Of a stretch of 64,000 nucleotides of DNA, positions 46,839-56,800 are shown one piece after another. A program made the translations under genes and the position numbers. Every line of letters starts with the position of its first letter. The first letter of the stretch is position 1. A model generated the notes under the pieces. The model did not search any database. It was given only the letters and a program-made list of their open reading frames with translations, and was not told the DNA's origin. Source of the stretch: Nocardioides alpinus (GTDB taxonomy: Bacteria; Actinomycetota; Actinomycetes; Propionibacteriales; Nocardioidaceae). The stretch is from positions 176,271 through 240,270 of the forward strand of contig NZ_FOKC01000006.1 of assembly GCF_900112035.1 (NCBI RefSeq). Direction: 5' to 3'.

Positions 46839-47521
46839 GCAGGGTCCTGGGTCAGGTCGAGGAGATAGGGGTTGGTGGCACGCTCGCGGCCGATCGAGGT
46901 CTGCTCGCCGTGGCCGGGGAGCACCACGATGTCGTCGGCCAGCGGCAGCACCTTGCCAGTGAGGCTGCGCAGCATCGTCGCGTGGTCGCCGCCGGGGAGA
47001 TCGGTGCGACCGATGGAGCCGGCGAAGAGCAGGTCCCCGGAGAACATCACTTCCGAGACGTCCAGCTGGTCGTACGGCGCACGGAAGGTCACCGAGCCCT
47101 CGGTGTGGCCGGGCGTGTGGTCGACGACGAACCGCAGTCCGGCGAGCTCGAGCTCGGCGAGGTCGGCGAGCTCGCGTACGTCGTCGGGCTCGGCCCACGT
47201 GTAGCTGCCACCCAGCAGCATCTGGGTCGTCTCCGGGCTCATCCCGGCCATCGGGTCACTGAGCAGGTGACGGTCGCTCGGGTGGATCCACGCCGTCGCG
47301 TCGTACGTGCCGGCCACCGGGGCGACGCACCACATGTGGTCGACGTGCCCGTGGGTGACCAGCACGCTCACCGGCTTGAGCCGGTGCTCGCGCACGACCT
47401 CGTCGACGCCCGCGGCGGCGTCCTTGCCGGGATCGATGACCACGCACTCGGCACCGGGACCCGTCGCCACGACATAGCAGTTGGTCCCCCAGGGGCCGGC
47501 GGGGAAGCCAGCGATGAACAC
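46835..47521 (-). CDS. Metallo-beta-lactamase-fold hydrolase (glyoxalase II-like)
   Basis: 228 residues from a GTG at 47521 with AAGGA nine bases upstream; the longer frame to 47674 has a non-family head. The metal motif is VTHGHVDHMW, with further ligands in DHTPGHTEGS, FSGDLLFAGSIGRTDL and PGHGEQT. The fold is that of hydroxyacylglutathione hydrolases, but actinobacteria lack glutathione, so a mycothiol or other thioester may be the substrate. It is divergent from the DUF349 gene and leads the hisS-aspS operon. Confidence 0.9.
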   Translation of the reverse strand: MFIAGFPAGPWGTNCYVVATGPGAECVVIDPGKDAAAGVDEVVREHRLKPVSVLVTHGHVDHMWCVAPVAGTYDATAWIHPSDRHLLSDPMAGMSPETTQMLLGGSYTWAEPDDVRELADLAELELAGLRFVVDHTPGHTEGSVTFRAPYDQLDVSEVMFSGDLLFAGSIGRTDLPGGDHATMLRSLTGKVLPLADDIVVLPGHGEQTSIGRERATNPYLLDLTQDPA

Positions 47522-47637
47522 AGGCGTCAGTCCTTGCTTGTCTCGCGGGTTTGATCTCGGGTCGTGCGTCGGTCCTGTCGTGCACAGGGTGGGAAGCCTA
47601 CCGAGGGCACTCCGCGCCATGACTACGATGGGCGACC

Positions 47638-48900
47638 ATGAGCTCCGACCAGCAGTCCCGAGACGACTCGGCACCAGGTGAGAAGGCCTGGGGCAGGGTG
47701 GCCGAGGACGGCACCGTCTATGTCCGCACCAACGAGGGAGAACGCTCCGTCGGGTCCTACGAGGCCGGCACGCCGGAGGAGGCGCTGGAGTTCTTCACCA
47801 AGCGCTTCGACGAGCTGGAGGGCAAGGTCCGCCTGCTCGAGCAGCGCGTCGCATCGGGCCGACTGGCCCCCGAGGAGGCCACCTCGTCGAGCAAGGCCCT
47901 GCGCGAGCAGGTGGTCGACGCCCACGCCGTCGGTGACCTCGTCTCCCTCGCCGCGCGGCTCGACGCCCTCGCGCCCGTGATCGCGGTGCAGCGCTCCGCC
48001 CGCAAGGAGGAGCGCGCGCAGAAGGCCGCCGAGTCCAAGGCGGAGAAGGAGAAGCTGGTCGCCGAGGCCGAGAAGCTCGCCGAGGGCACCGACTGGCGCA
48101 ACGGCGCCAACCGCCTGCGCGAGCTCCTGACCACGTGGAAGGAGCTCCCCCGCCTCGACCGCGCCACCGACGACGCGCTGTGGCGACGCTTCTCCACCGC
48201 CCGCACGACCTACACCCGGCACCGCAAGGCGCACTTCTCCGAGGAGCACGAGCGCCGCGACGGCGCCCGCGTGATCAAGGAGCGGCTGGCCGCCGAGGCC
48301 GAGGCCCTGTCGACCTCGACCGAGTGGGGTCCGACCGCCGGCAAGTACCGCGACCTGATGCGCGACTGGAAGGCCGCCGGCCCCGCGCCGCGCGACGTCG
48401 ACGACCGGCTCTGGCAGCGCTTCCGCGGCGCCCAGGACACCTTCTTCGGCGCCCGCGACGCCGCCAACGCCGCGCTCGACGAGGAGTTCGCGGCCAACGC
48501 GGACGTCAAGGACCAGATCCTCGCCGAGGCCGAGACGCTCGTCCCGGTCAAGGACCTCGACGCGACCAAGAAGGCCTTCCGCGACCTCGCCGACCGCTGG
48601 GACGCGGCCGGCAAGGTGCCGCGCGACCGGATGAAGGACCTCGAGGCGCGCATGCGGAAGGTCGAGCAGGCCATCCGCGCCGTCGAGGACGACCAGTGGA
48701 GCAGGAGCGACCCCGAGAAGTCGGCCCGCGCCGACGACATGATCGGCAAGCTCGAGGCCGGCATCGCCGAGACGCAGGCCAAGCTCGACAAGGCCTCCGC
48801 CGCCGGCGATGCCCGCAAGGTCAAGGACCTCGAGTCGGAGCTCGCCAACAAGCAGGCCTTCCTCGACATGGCGAAGAAGGCGGCAGCCGAGTTCGGCTGA
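47638..48900 (+). CDS. DUF349-containing coiled-coil protein
   Basis: 420 residues, nearly all helical and very rich in Ala, Glu, Lys and Arg. Repeated DUF349 units are visible, each with a W...(L/F) pattern and a D/RxLWxRF core: TDDALWRRFSTAR, VDDRLWQRFRGAQDTFF and a degenerate third. The N-terminal GRVAEDGTVYVRTNEGER is a small strand-rich segment. The function is unknown; this protein commonly sits next to relA in actinobacteria. Its stop codon forms the edge of the first 32-bp repeat array. Confidence 0.9.
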   Translation: MSSDQQSRDDSAPGEKAWGRVAEDGTVYVRTNEGERSVGSYEAGTPEEALEFFTKRFDELEGKVRLLEQRVASGRLAPEEATSSSKALREQVVDAHAVGDLVSLAARLDALAPVIAVQRSARKEERAQKAAESKAEKEKLVAEAEKLAEGTDWRNGANRLRELLTTWKELPRLDRATDDALWRRFSTARTTYTRHRKAHFSEEHERRDGARVIKERLAAEAEALSTSTEWGPTAGKYRDLMRDWKAAGPAPRDVDDRLWQRFRGAQDTFFGARDAANAALDEEFAANADVKDQILAEAETLVPVKDLDATKKAFRDLADRWDAAGKVPRDRMKDLEARMRKVEQAIRAVEDDQWSRSDPEKSARADDMIGKLEAGIAETQAKLDKASAAGDARKVKDLESELANKQAFLDMAKKAAAEFG

Positions 48901-49114
48901 CCTGGCGCTTGTTGACGCGCCCCGGGTGCCGAGCTGACGCGTGTTGACGCGCCCAGGGTGCCGAGCTGGCGCTTGTTGACGCGCCTGGGGTGCCGAGCTG
49001 GCGCTTGTTGACGCGCCTGGGGTGCCGAGCTGACGCTTGTTGACGCGCCTGGGGTGCCGAGCTGACGCTTGTTGACTCGCCCAAGGTGCCGACCTGGCGC
49101 TTGTGGACGCGCAT
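48899..49114. repeat. Array A: about seven 32-bp tandem repeats
   Basis: Units begin at 48899, 48931, 48963, 48995, 49027, 49059 and 49091, each 32 bases apart, with the pattern GAG/CCTGRCGCTTGTTGACG followed by CGCCTGGGGTGCC. There are no spacers, so it is not a CRISPR. The first unit begins within the DUF349 stop codon. The core GCTGACGCTTG is the reverse complement of the core in array B. Confidence 0.95.
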
Positions 49115-49120
49115 GCGCGC

Positions 49121-49488
49121 AAGTGTCAGCTCGGCGGGTCCTGCGTGCGCACAAGTGTCAGCTCGGCGGGACCTGCGTGCACGCAAGCGTCAACTCGGCA
49201 GGCCCCACGTGCGCACAAGCGCCAGCTCGGCGGGACCTGCGTGCACCCAAGCGTCAACTCGGCAGGTCCAGCGTGCGCACAAGCGTCAGCTCGGCGGGAC
49301 CTGCGTGCACCCAAGCGTCAGCTCGGCGGGTCCTGCATGCGTACGAGCGTCAGCTCGGCGAGCCCTGCGTGCGTACGAGCGCCAGCTCGGCGGGTCCTGC
49401 GCGCGCACAAGCGCCAGCTCGGCGGGCCCTGCGTGCGCACAAGCGTCAGCTCGGCGGGTCCTGCGTGCGCGCAAGCGTCAGCTCGTGA
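49121..49488. repeat. Array B: about twelve 32-bp tandem repeats, opposite orientation
   Basis: Units begin at 49121 and every 32 bases to 49473, with the pattern AAGCGTCAGCTCGGCGGG then TCCTGCGTGCGCAC. The last unit holds the relA stop codon (49478-49480). The core CAAGCGTCAGCTC is array A's core inverted. Point variants are scattered (AAGTGTC, AACTCGGCAGG, GAGCGTC), so the copies are not freshly made. The unit is not a multiple of three, so open frames through it have no meaning. Confidence 0.95.
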
Positions 49489-51760
49489 CGCGGTAGGCGT
49501 CGAAGACGCCGGGCACGGCGCGTACGGCGCGGAGCACGCCGTCGAGGTGCGCGGCATCGGCCATCTCGAAGGAGAACCGGCTCTTGGCCACCCGGTCGCG
49601 GGTGGTGGAGAGCGTGGCGCTGAGGATGTTCACGTGGGCGTCGGAGAGCGCCATCGTGATGTCGGAGAGCAGGCGCGCGCGGTCGAGGGCCTCGACCTGG
49701 ATGTTGACGAGGAAGGTCGACTGCGAGGTCGGCGCCCACTCGACCTCGAGCACGCGCTCGGGCTGGCCGAGCAGGCTGGAGGCGTTGGTGCAGTCGCGAC
49801 GGTGGACCGACACTCCCCCGCCCTTGGTGACGAAGCCGAGGATCGGGTCGGGCGGCACCGGGGTGCAGCACTTGGCGAGCTTGACCCAGAGGTCGTCGAC
49901 GCCGGGGACGATGACGCCCGCGTCCGTGGGCGCGCGCTTGGGGCGTGAGCGCCCGGTGATGGTGACGCCCTCGGACATGTCCTCCGCGGCGCCGTCGTCG
50001 CCACCGTGCAGGTCGATGACGCGGCGTACGACGGCCTGGGCGCTGAGGTTGCCCTCCCCGACCGCGGCATAGAGGGCGGAGACGTCGGCGTGGTGGAAGT
50101 GCTCGGCGACCAGGGCCAGCACGTCGTGGGTCATCAGCCGGGTGAGGGGCAGCCCCTCCTTGCGCATCAGCTTGGCGATCTGGTCCTTGCCGCGCTCGAT
50201 CGCCTCCTCGCGCCGCTCCTTGGTGAACCACTGGCGGATCTTGGAGCGGGCGCGCGGCGACTGGACGAAGTTGAGCCAGTCACGCGAGGGCCCTGACGTC
50301 GGCGACTTGGAGGTGAAGACCTCCACCACGTCGCCGTTCTCCAGCTTGGACTCGAGCGGGACGAGCCGGCCGTTGACCCGCGAGCCGATCGTGTGGTGGC
50401 CGACCTCGGTGTGCACGGCGTAGGCGAAGTCGACCGGGGTCGAACCCATCGGCAGCGGGATGACGTCGCCGCGCGGGGTGAAGACGTAGACCTGCGCCTG
50501 GTTCATCTCGAAGCGCAGCGACTCCAGGAACTCGCCCGGGTCGTCGACCTCGCTCTGCCAGTCGAGGAGCTGGCGCAGCCAGGTGAGGTCGTCGCGGTCA
50601 CCGAGGCGGTCGGTGTCGACGCCGTCCTTGGTGTTCTCCTTGTACTTCCAGTGCGCGGCGACGCCGTACTCGGCGCGGCGGTGCTGGGCGAAGGTGCGGA
50701 TCTGCACCTCGACCGGCTTGCCCATCGGGCCGATGACGGTGGTGTGGAGCGACTGGTACATGTTGAACTTCGGCATCGCGACGTAGTCCTTGAAGCGCCC
50801 CAGCACGGGGTTCCACCGCGAGTGGATGACGCCGAGCGCGCTGTAGCAGTCGCGGTCCTCGTCGACCAGGATCCGGATGCCGACCAGGTCGTAGATGTCG
50901 GAGAAGTCGCGGCCGCCGACGATCATCTTCTGGTAGATCGAGTAGTAGTGCTTGGGGCGACCGGTGACCTTCGCGTTGATCCGCGAGGCCTTGAGGTCCT
51001 GCTCGATCTCGGCGACGACCTCGGCGAGGAACTGGTCGCGAGACGGCGAGCGCTCGGCAACCATCCGCACGATCTCGTCGTAGATCTTGGGGTGGAGCGT
51101 CGCGAAAGCGAGGTCCTCGAGCTCCCACTTCAGCGTGTTCATGCCGAGGCGGTGGGCCAGCGGGGCGTAGATGTCGAGCGTCTCGCGCGACGAGCGCTCC
51201 TGCGACGCGGCCGGGACGTAGCGCAGGGTGCGCATGTTGTGCAGCCGGTCGGCGAGCTTAATCACGAGCACCCGGATGTCGCGCGACATCGCCACGATCA
51301 TCTTGCGGATGGTCTCGGCCTGCGCCGAGGCGCCGTACTGCACCTTGTCGAGCTTGGTGACGCCGTCGACGAGGATCGCGACCTCGTCGCCGAAGTCCGC
51401 GCGGAGCGCGTCGAGCGTGTAGGGCGTGTCCTCGACGGTGTCGTGCAGCAGCGCCGCGACGAGCGTCGGCTCGGTCATGCCGATGTCGGCGAGGATCGTC
51501 GTGACCGCGAGCGGGTGGGTGATGTAGGGGTCGCCGCTCTTGCGCATCTGCCCCGTGTGCCACTTGTCGGCGACGGCGTAGGCCCGCTCCAGCAGCGCGA
51601 GGTCGGCCTTGGGGTGGTTGGTCTTCACCGCGCGGAAGAGCGGCTCGAGCACGGGGTTCGACGAGGGCGGCTTGGTGCCGACGCGGGCGAGACGAGCGCG
51701 CATGCTCCGCGCGGTCAGGGGCGCTTTCGCCTCCTGCGCGGGGACCTGCTCCTCTGCCAT
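49478..51760 (-). CDS. relA: Bifunctional (p)ppGpp synthetase/hydrolase
   Basis: 760 residues, full-length long RSH protein. The hydrolase domain has the intact metal motif [10 protein letters not shown]; the synthetase domain has [30 protein letters not shown] and [18 protein letters not shown] ([25 protein letters not shown]), a zinc-finger/helical part and a C-terminal ACT domain follow. Both activities should be present, as in Rel of Mycobacterium. It makes and removes the stringent-response alarmone. It lies downstream of apt, as usual in actinobacteria; its stop is inside repeat array B. Confidence 0.97.
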   Translation of the reverse strand: MAEEQVPAQEAKAPLTARSMRARLARVGTKPPSSNPVLEPLFRAVKTNHPKADLALLERAYAVADKWHTGQMRKSGDPYITHPLAVTTILADIGMTEPTLVAALLHDTVEDTPYTLDALRADFGDEVAILVDGVTKLDKVQYGASAQAETIRKMIVAMSRDIRVLVIKLADRLHNMRTLRYVPAASQERSSRETLDIYAPLAHRLGMNTLKWELEDLAFATLHPKIYDEIVRMVAERSPSRDQFLAEVVAEIEQDLKASRINAKVTGRPKHYYSIYQKMIVGGRDFSDIYDLVGIRILVDEDRDCYSALGVIHSRWNPVLGRFKDYVAMPKFNMYQSLHTTVIGPMGKPVEVQIRTFAQHRRAEYGVAAHWKYKENTKDGVDTDRLGDRDDLTWLRQLLDWQSEVDDPGEFLESLRFEMNQAQVYVFTPRGDVIPLPMGSTPVDFAYAVHTEVGHHTIGSRVNGRLVPLESKLENGDVVEVFTSKSPTSGPSRDWLNFVQSPRARSKIRQWFTKERREEAIERGKDQIAKLMRKEGLPLTRLMTHDVLALVAEHFHHADVSALYAAVGEGNLSAQAVVRRVIDLHGGDDGAAEDMSEGVTITGRSRPKRAPTDAGVIVPGVDDLWVKLAKCCTPVPPDPILGFVTKGGGVSVHRRDCTNASSLLGQPERVLEVEWAPTSQSTFLVNIQVEALDRARLLSDITMALSDAHVNILSATLSTTRDRVAKSRFSFEMADAAHLDGVLRAVRAVPGVFDAYRVTS

Positions 51761-51829
51761 CTGCTCAGTCTAGTGAGGCCTCGGACGCCGACGCGCGCCG
51801 ACGCCGACTCCGTTGACGAGCCGTGGATC

Positions 51830-52378
51830 TCAGAGCGTCAGCAGGGTGGCGATCGGCAGGTCGCCCGTGACCGACCGCGGGTCGAGGAACCCCAGCTCCA
51901 TGAGGACCGAGACGCCGGTCGCGACGCCACCGCAGGCCTCGATCAGCTGGCGCGTCGCGACGACGGTGCCGCCGGTGGCGAGCACGTCGTCGACCATCAG
52001 GACCCGCTCCCCCTCCTCGATGGCGTCACGGTGGAGCTCGAGGGTCGCCTCGCCGTACTCCAGGGCGTACGACACCGCGTGCGCGTCGCGCGGGAGCTTG
52101 CCGGCCTTGCGGACCGGCACGAACCCGATGCCGAGGGCCAGCGCGACGGGCGCGGCCAGGATGAAGCCGCGCGCCTCCATGCCGACGACCTTGTCGACCA
52201 CGAGGTTGCCGTGGTCGTCGCGGCCTGCGGCCGCCAGCGCGGTGATGATCGCGGAGAAGGCGTGGTGGTCGGCCAGGACGGGCGTGATGTCCTTGAAGGT
52301 GACGCCCTTCTCGGGCCAGTCGACCACGTCGACCGTGAGCCGCTCCAGCGCCTCCTGGGCGGTGCGACGATCAGGCAT
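51830..52378 (-). CDS. apt: Adenine phosphoribosyltransferase
   Basis: 182 residues from the ATG at 52378. The type I PRTase signature is VLMVDDVLATGGTV; VDKVVGMEARGFILAAPVAL and GFVPVRKAGKLPRDAHAVSYALEYG are family-specific. It salvages adenine to AMP with PRPP. The start overlaps the yajC stop by eight bases, although in most actinobacteria secD and secF stand between yajC and apt. It precedes relA by 69 bases. Confidence 0.95.
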   Translation of the reverse strand: MPDRRTAQEALERLTVDVVDWPEKGVTFKDITPVLADHHAFSAIITALAAAGRDDHGNLVVDKVVGMEARGFILAAPVALALGIGFVPVRKAGKLPRDAHAVSYALEYGEATLELHRDAIEEGERVLMVDDVLATGGTVVATRQLIEACGGVATGVSVLMELGFLDPRSVTGDLPIATLLTL

Positions 52379-52673
52379 CGTCGGACGCGGCGTCGTCGAC
52401 CACAGGGTCGGTGACGGGCGCGTCCACCTTGGCGATCGCGGCACGCGCGATCTCGATCTCGGTGCCGGGGGCGATCTGGAGACGGGCGCGGTCGTCGATG
52501 ATCGACGTGACGGTGCCGTAGATGCCGGACGACATCATCACGCGCTGGCCGACCTCGATGCTGTTCTGCAGCGAGACGATCTCCTGCTGCCGGCGCCGCT
52601 GGGGGCGGACCACCATGAACCAGAACAGGGCCAGGATGGCCACCAGGGGCAGTAGCGCAGCGAGGTCAGTCAC
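52371..52673 (-). CDS. yajC: Preprotein translocase subunit YajC
   Basis: 100 residues. One N-terminal membrane helix (LLPLVAILALFWFMVVRPQRRRQQE, ending in the family Pro-Gln-Arg stretch) is followed by the soluble domain SLQNSIEVGQRVMMSSGIYGTVTSI. YajC joins SecDF and assists protein export. No secD or secF follows; it runs straight into apt. It is 63 bases downstream of ruvB on the same strand. Confidence 0.94.
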   Translation of the reverse strand: MTDLAALLPLVAILALFWFMVVRPQRRRQQEIVSLQNSIEVGQRVMMSSGIYGTVTSIIDDRARLQIAPGTEIEIARAAIAKVDAPVTDPVVDDAASDDA

Positions 52674-52736
52674 GGTCGAAGCTCTCCTAGGTGTGGGGTG
52701 CGTGAGCGCGACGAGTCTACGCAGCCACGGCGCAGG

Positions 52737-53831
<1,095 letters not shown>

Positions 53832-53843
53832 CGACGTCCCCGC

Positions 53844-54443
53844 TCAGGCCTTGCTCAGCGTGCGGAGCGCGGCCCGCAGCAGGGCACCGACGTCGGGCAT
53901 GTCCTCGGCCTCGGGAGCGACCGCGTCGACCGCCTTCTCGGACTCCTTCGAGGACCAGCCGAGGCCGACCAGCCCCTGGTGGACCTGGTCGCGCCACGGG
54001 GCGCCCGCGTGACCCGCGGTCGCGACGTGGTGGGTGCCGACGGGGGGTCCGATGCGGTCCTTGAGCTCCAGGATGATCCGCTGGGCGCCCTTCTGGCCGA
54101 TGCCGGGCACCCGGGTCAGGGCCTTCACGTCCTCGGTCGTGATGGCACGGCGTACGTCGTCGGGACTCATCACCGCGACGATGGCCTGGGCGACCCTGGG
54201 GCCGACACCGGAGGCGGTCTGGACGATCTCGAAGACCTGCTTCTCGTCGTCGTCGAGGAAGCCGAAGACGGTGAGGCTGTCCTCCCGCACGACCATGCTG
54301 GTCGGGAGCATCGCCTGCCGGCCGACGCGCAGCGTGGCGAGGGTGTTGGGGTTGCACATCAGCTCCAGGCCGACGCCACCCACCTCCAGCACCGCGCTGT
54401 TGAGCGTGACGGCGGCGACCTCGCCGCGGACGAAGGCGATCAT
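53844..54443 (-). CDS. ruvA: Holliday junction DNA-binding protein RuvA
   Basis: 199 residues from the ATG at 54443. The OB-fold start is [23 protein letters not shown], followed by helix-hairpin-helix pairs ([21 protein letters not shown] and [21 protein letters not shown]) and domain III at the C-terminus. It binds four-way junctions and recruits RuvB. The start overlaps the ruvC stop by four bases (ATGA). Confidence 0.97.
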   Translation of the reverse strand: MIAFVRGEVAAVTLNSAVLEVGGVGLELMCNPNTLATLRVGRQAMLPTSMVVREDSLTVFGFLDDDEKQVFEIVQTASGVGPRVAQAIVAVMSPDDVRRAITTEDVKALTRVPGIGQKGAQRIILELKDRIGPPVGTHHVATAGHAGAPWRDQVHQGLVGLGWSSKESEKAVDAVAPEAEDMPDVGALLRAALRTLSKA

Positions 54444-54979
54444 CGGGTCCTCACTGGTCGGTGCGCCCGCTGGGTCGCGGCCACTGCTTCGTCGATACGG
54501 GCCTGGGCGCCTCCGCGCCACACGTGGGTGATGGCCAGCGCCAGCGCGTCGGCGGCGTCGGCGGGCTTGGGCAGCTCGGTCAGGCGCAGGATGCGCACCA
54601 CCATCGCGCCGACCTGGGCCTTGTCCGCGCGACCGTTGCCGGACACGGCGGCCTTGACCTCGCTGGGGGTGTGCATCGCGATCGGCAGGCCGCGGCGGGC
54701 GGCCACGACGAGGGCGATCCCGCTGGCCTGGGCGGTGCCCATGATGGTGCTGGAGTCGGAGCGCGCGAACACCCGCTCGACGGCGACCGCATCGGGGCGG
54801 TGCTCCTCGATCCACGCGTCCAGCCCACGCTCGATGGTGACGAGTCGCTCCGCGACCGGCAGCGACGCACTGGTGCGGATCACGCCCACGTCGACCATCG
54901 TCAGGGGGCGGCCGAGGCTGCCGTCGACCACGCCCACGCCGCACCGGGTCAGTCCGGGGTCGATGCCGAGCACGCGCAC
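54440..54979 (-). CDS. ruvC: Crossover junction endodeoxyribonuclease RuvC
   Basis: About 179 residues from a GTG at 54979, chosen because GAGAGG lies eight bases upstream and because the alternative start at 55015 falls inside the LexA box. Catalytic residues fit [12 protein letters not shown] (first Asp), VERVF (Glu) and [14 protein letters not shown] (the Asp pair). It cuts Holliday junctions. It is the first gene of ruvC-ruvA-ruvB, the order shared with mycobacteria. Confidence 0.96.
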   Translation of the reverse strand: MRVLGIDPGLTRCGVGVVDGSLGRPLTMVDVGVIRTSASLPVAERLVTIERGLDAWIEEHRPDAVAVERVFARSDSSTIMGTAQASGIALVVAARRGLPIAMHTPSEVKAAVSGNGRADKAQVGAMVVRILRLTELPKPADAADALALAITHVWRGGAQARIDEAVAATQRAHRPVRTR

Positions 54980-55008
54980 GCCGTCCACCTCTCGCCGACC
55001 GGTCCGTC

Positions 55009-55022
55009 CGAACACCTGTTCG
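55009..55022. promoter_or_regulatory. LexA (SOS) box upstream of ruvC
   Basis: CGAAC-ACCT-GTTCG matches the Gram-positive/actinobacterial LexA consensus CGAAC-N4-GTTCG exactly. It lies about 30 bases upstream of the ruvC start at 54979, where a repressor site belongs. ruvCAB is a known SOS operon in related bacteria, so DNA-damage control is expected. Confidence 0.85.
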
Positions 55023-55113
55023 TTCGGACCACGCTAACCCGCGGCGCCAGCGCGACGGCGTACGACACGCGGCGCGGGTGGGGATCCGGGGCCGGTCGGG
55101 TCCTCCCGGCTGG

Positions 55114-55286
55114 CCAACTCACCAGTTGGTCCGCCAACTCGTCGGTTGGCGAATTGGGGCGCGCCGCCATGTTCCCCCGAACCCCGTCCCGCCAACTCGC
55201 CAGTTGGTGGGTTGGGGGCCGAAAGGGGGTGCCCAGGTCCACCCAACCTGCCAACTCACCAGTTGGCGGGCCAACTCGTGAGTTGG
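55114..55286. repeat. Cluster of five 16-bp palindromes between yebC and ruvC
   Basis: CCAACTCACCAGTTGG (55114 and 55251), CCAACTCGTCGGTTGG (55134), CCAACTCGCCAGTTGG (55192) and CCAACTCGTGAGTTGG (55271) share CCAACTC...GTTGG arms. Start-to-start steps are 20, 58, 59 and 20. A TTGGGG follows each group. The 20-base pairs look like direct copies of one another. They fill the 311-base gap, with the LexA box of ruvC on its left. A protein-binding site, a transcript-processing element or a small mobile palindrome are all possible. Confidence 0.9.
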
Positions 55287-55326
55287 CGACTTGGGGGCAC
55301 CGCACCCACCGCACCGCGCACGCGGC

Positions 55327-56112
55327 TCAGGCGTCGGCGGCCTCGAGCTCGGCGACCACGTCGGCGGGGATGTCGACGTTGGTGAAGACGTCCTGGACGT
55401 CGTCGAGGTCCTCGAGGGCGTCGACGAGGTGCAGCACCTTGGCGGCCCCGTCGGCGTCGACCGGGATCTCGAGGCTCGCGACGAACTCGACGTCGGCGGA
55501 GTCGTAGTCGATGCCGGCGTCCTGGAGCGCGGAGCGTACGGCGACCACGTCGGTCGCCTCGCTCTGGACCTGGAACGCCTCGTCGAGGTCGTTGACCTCC
55601 TCGGCGCCCGCGTCGAGGGTCGCCTCGAGGACGTCGTCCTCGGTGACCTCGCGCTCGGTGCCGTCGTGGTCCTGGGTCTTCGGCACCACGACGACGCCCT
55701 TGCGGGTGAACAGCCGCGAGACGGAGCCGGGGTCAGCCATGGTGCCGCCGTTGCGGGTGACAGCGGTGCGGACCTCCATCGCGGCACGGTTGGTGTTGTC
55801 GGTGAGGCACTCGACGAGGATCGCGACACCCTGCGGGCCGTAGACCTCGTAGGAGATCGTCTTGTAGTCCACGCCGCCCGACTCGGCACCGGAGCCGCGC
55901 TTGAGCGCGGAGTCGATGTTCTTGTTGGGGACCGAGCTCTTCTTCGCCTTCTGGATCGCGTCGTAGAGCGTCGGGTTGCCGGCGGGGTCGCCGCCGCCCT
56001 GCTTCGCCGCGACCTCGATGTTCTTGATCAGCTTGGCGAAGAGCTTGCCGCGCTTGGCGTCGACCGCGGCCTTCTTGTGCTTGGTCGTTGCCCACTTGGA
56101 GTGGCCTGACAT
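55327..56112 (-). CDS. YebC/PmpR-family protein (DUF28)
   Basis: 261 residues. The family start [43 protein letters not shown] is perfect, followed by [21 protein letters not shown] and [23 protein letters not shown]. Members are described as transcriptional regulators or as ribosome-associated factors that relieve proline-related stalling. In mycobacteria too the gene lies between pdxT and ruvC. The 311 bases between it and ruvC hold palindromic repeats and a LexA box. Confidence 0.95.
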   Translation of the reverse strand: MSGHSKWATTKHKKAAVDAKRGKLFAKLIKNIEVAAKQGGGDPAGNPTLYDAIQKAKKSSVPNKNIDSALKRGSGAESGGVDYKTISYEVYGPQGVAILVECLTDNTNRAAMEVRTAVTRNGGTMADPGSVSRLFTRKGVVVVPKTQDHDGTEREVTEDDVLEATLDAGAEEVNDLDEAFQVQSEATDVVAVRSALQDAGIDYDSADVEFVASLEIPVDADGAAKVLHLVDALEDLDDVQDVFTNVDIPADVVAELEAADA

Positions 56113-56158
56113 GAGTCCCTCAATCAGTCTCGGTGCGTGTGCCGTGCAGTGGTCCGGG

Positions 56159-56755
56159 TCAGGATGAGCGCACCAGGTCCACGAACATGCCGTGGATCCG
56201 GGCGTCGCCGCCGACCTCGGGATGGAACGAGGTCGCCATCAGGCGGCCCTGGCGGACCGCGACGATCCTACCTGCGGCGGGTCCGTCCTCCACCTGAGCC
56301 AGGACCTCGACGTCGTCGTCGACGGCCTCGACCCACGGCGCCCTGATGAACACGGCGCGCACCGGCTCGTCCAGGCCGTCGACGTGGAGGTCCTCCTCGA
56401 AGGAGTCGACCTGGCGGCCGAAGGCGTTGCGACGCACCGTGATGTGGAGGCCGCCGATCGTCTCCTGGCCGACCGCTCCGTCCTCGATCCGGTCAGCCAG
56501 CATGATCATGCCGGCGCAGGTCCCGAAGGCGGGCAGCCCACCTCCGACCGCCTCGCGCAGCGGTTCGAGCAGGTCGAAGATGCGGGCCAGCTTGATCATC
56601 GTCGTGGACTCCCCACCCGGGATGACCAGGCCGTCGCAGGCCGCGAGCTCGGCAGGTCGTCGTACGGAGATCGGGTCGGCACCCAGCGAGCGCAGCGCGG
56701 CGAGGTGCTCGCGCACGTCGCCCTGCAGGGCCAGCACGCCGATGGTCGGATTCAC
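56159..56755 (-). CDS. pdxT: Pyridoxal 5'-phosphate synthase glutaminase subunit PdxT
   Basis: 198 residues from a GTG at 56755 ([20 protein letters not shown]), with AGGATCGG upstream. The glutaminase triad is visible: Cys in [10 protein letters not shown], and His-Glu in [16 protein letters not shown] is the family oxyanion loop. It supplies ammonia to PdxS for vitamin B6 synthesis. It lies 46 bases upstream of yebC and is separated from pdxS by a serine hydrolase gene on the other strand. Confidence 0.96.
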   Translation of the reverse strand: MNPTIGVLALQGDVREHLAALRSLGADPISVRRPAELAACDGLVIPGGESTTMIKLARIFDLLEPLREAVGGGLPAFGTCAGMIMLADRIEDGAVGQETIGGLHITVRRNAFGRQVDSFEEDLHVDGLDEPVRAVFIRAPWVEAVDDDVEVLAQVEDGPAAGRIVAVRQGRLMATSFHPEVGGDARIHGMFVDLVRSS

Positions 56756-56800
56756 GAACGCCGATCCTAGGGCGGGGACCCGGACGTAGGCTCGGCGCCC

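Noticed and set aside
48899..49488. CRISPR array
   Set aside because: Units touch one another with no unique spacers, two orientations are present, and there are no cas genes.
49069..49948. Several long plus-strand frames through the 32-bp repeats, giving repetitive Arg/Ala/Ser/Gly peptides
   Set aside because: The unit is 32 bases, so all three frames are merely stop-free by composition; the frames run on into the antisense of relA and have no ribosome binding site.
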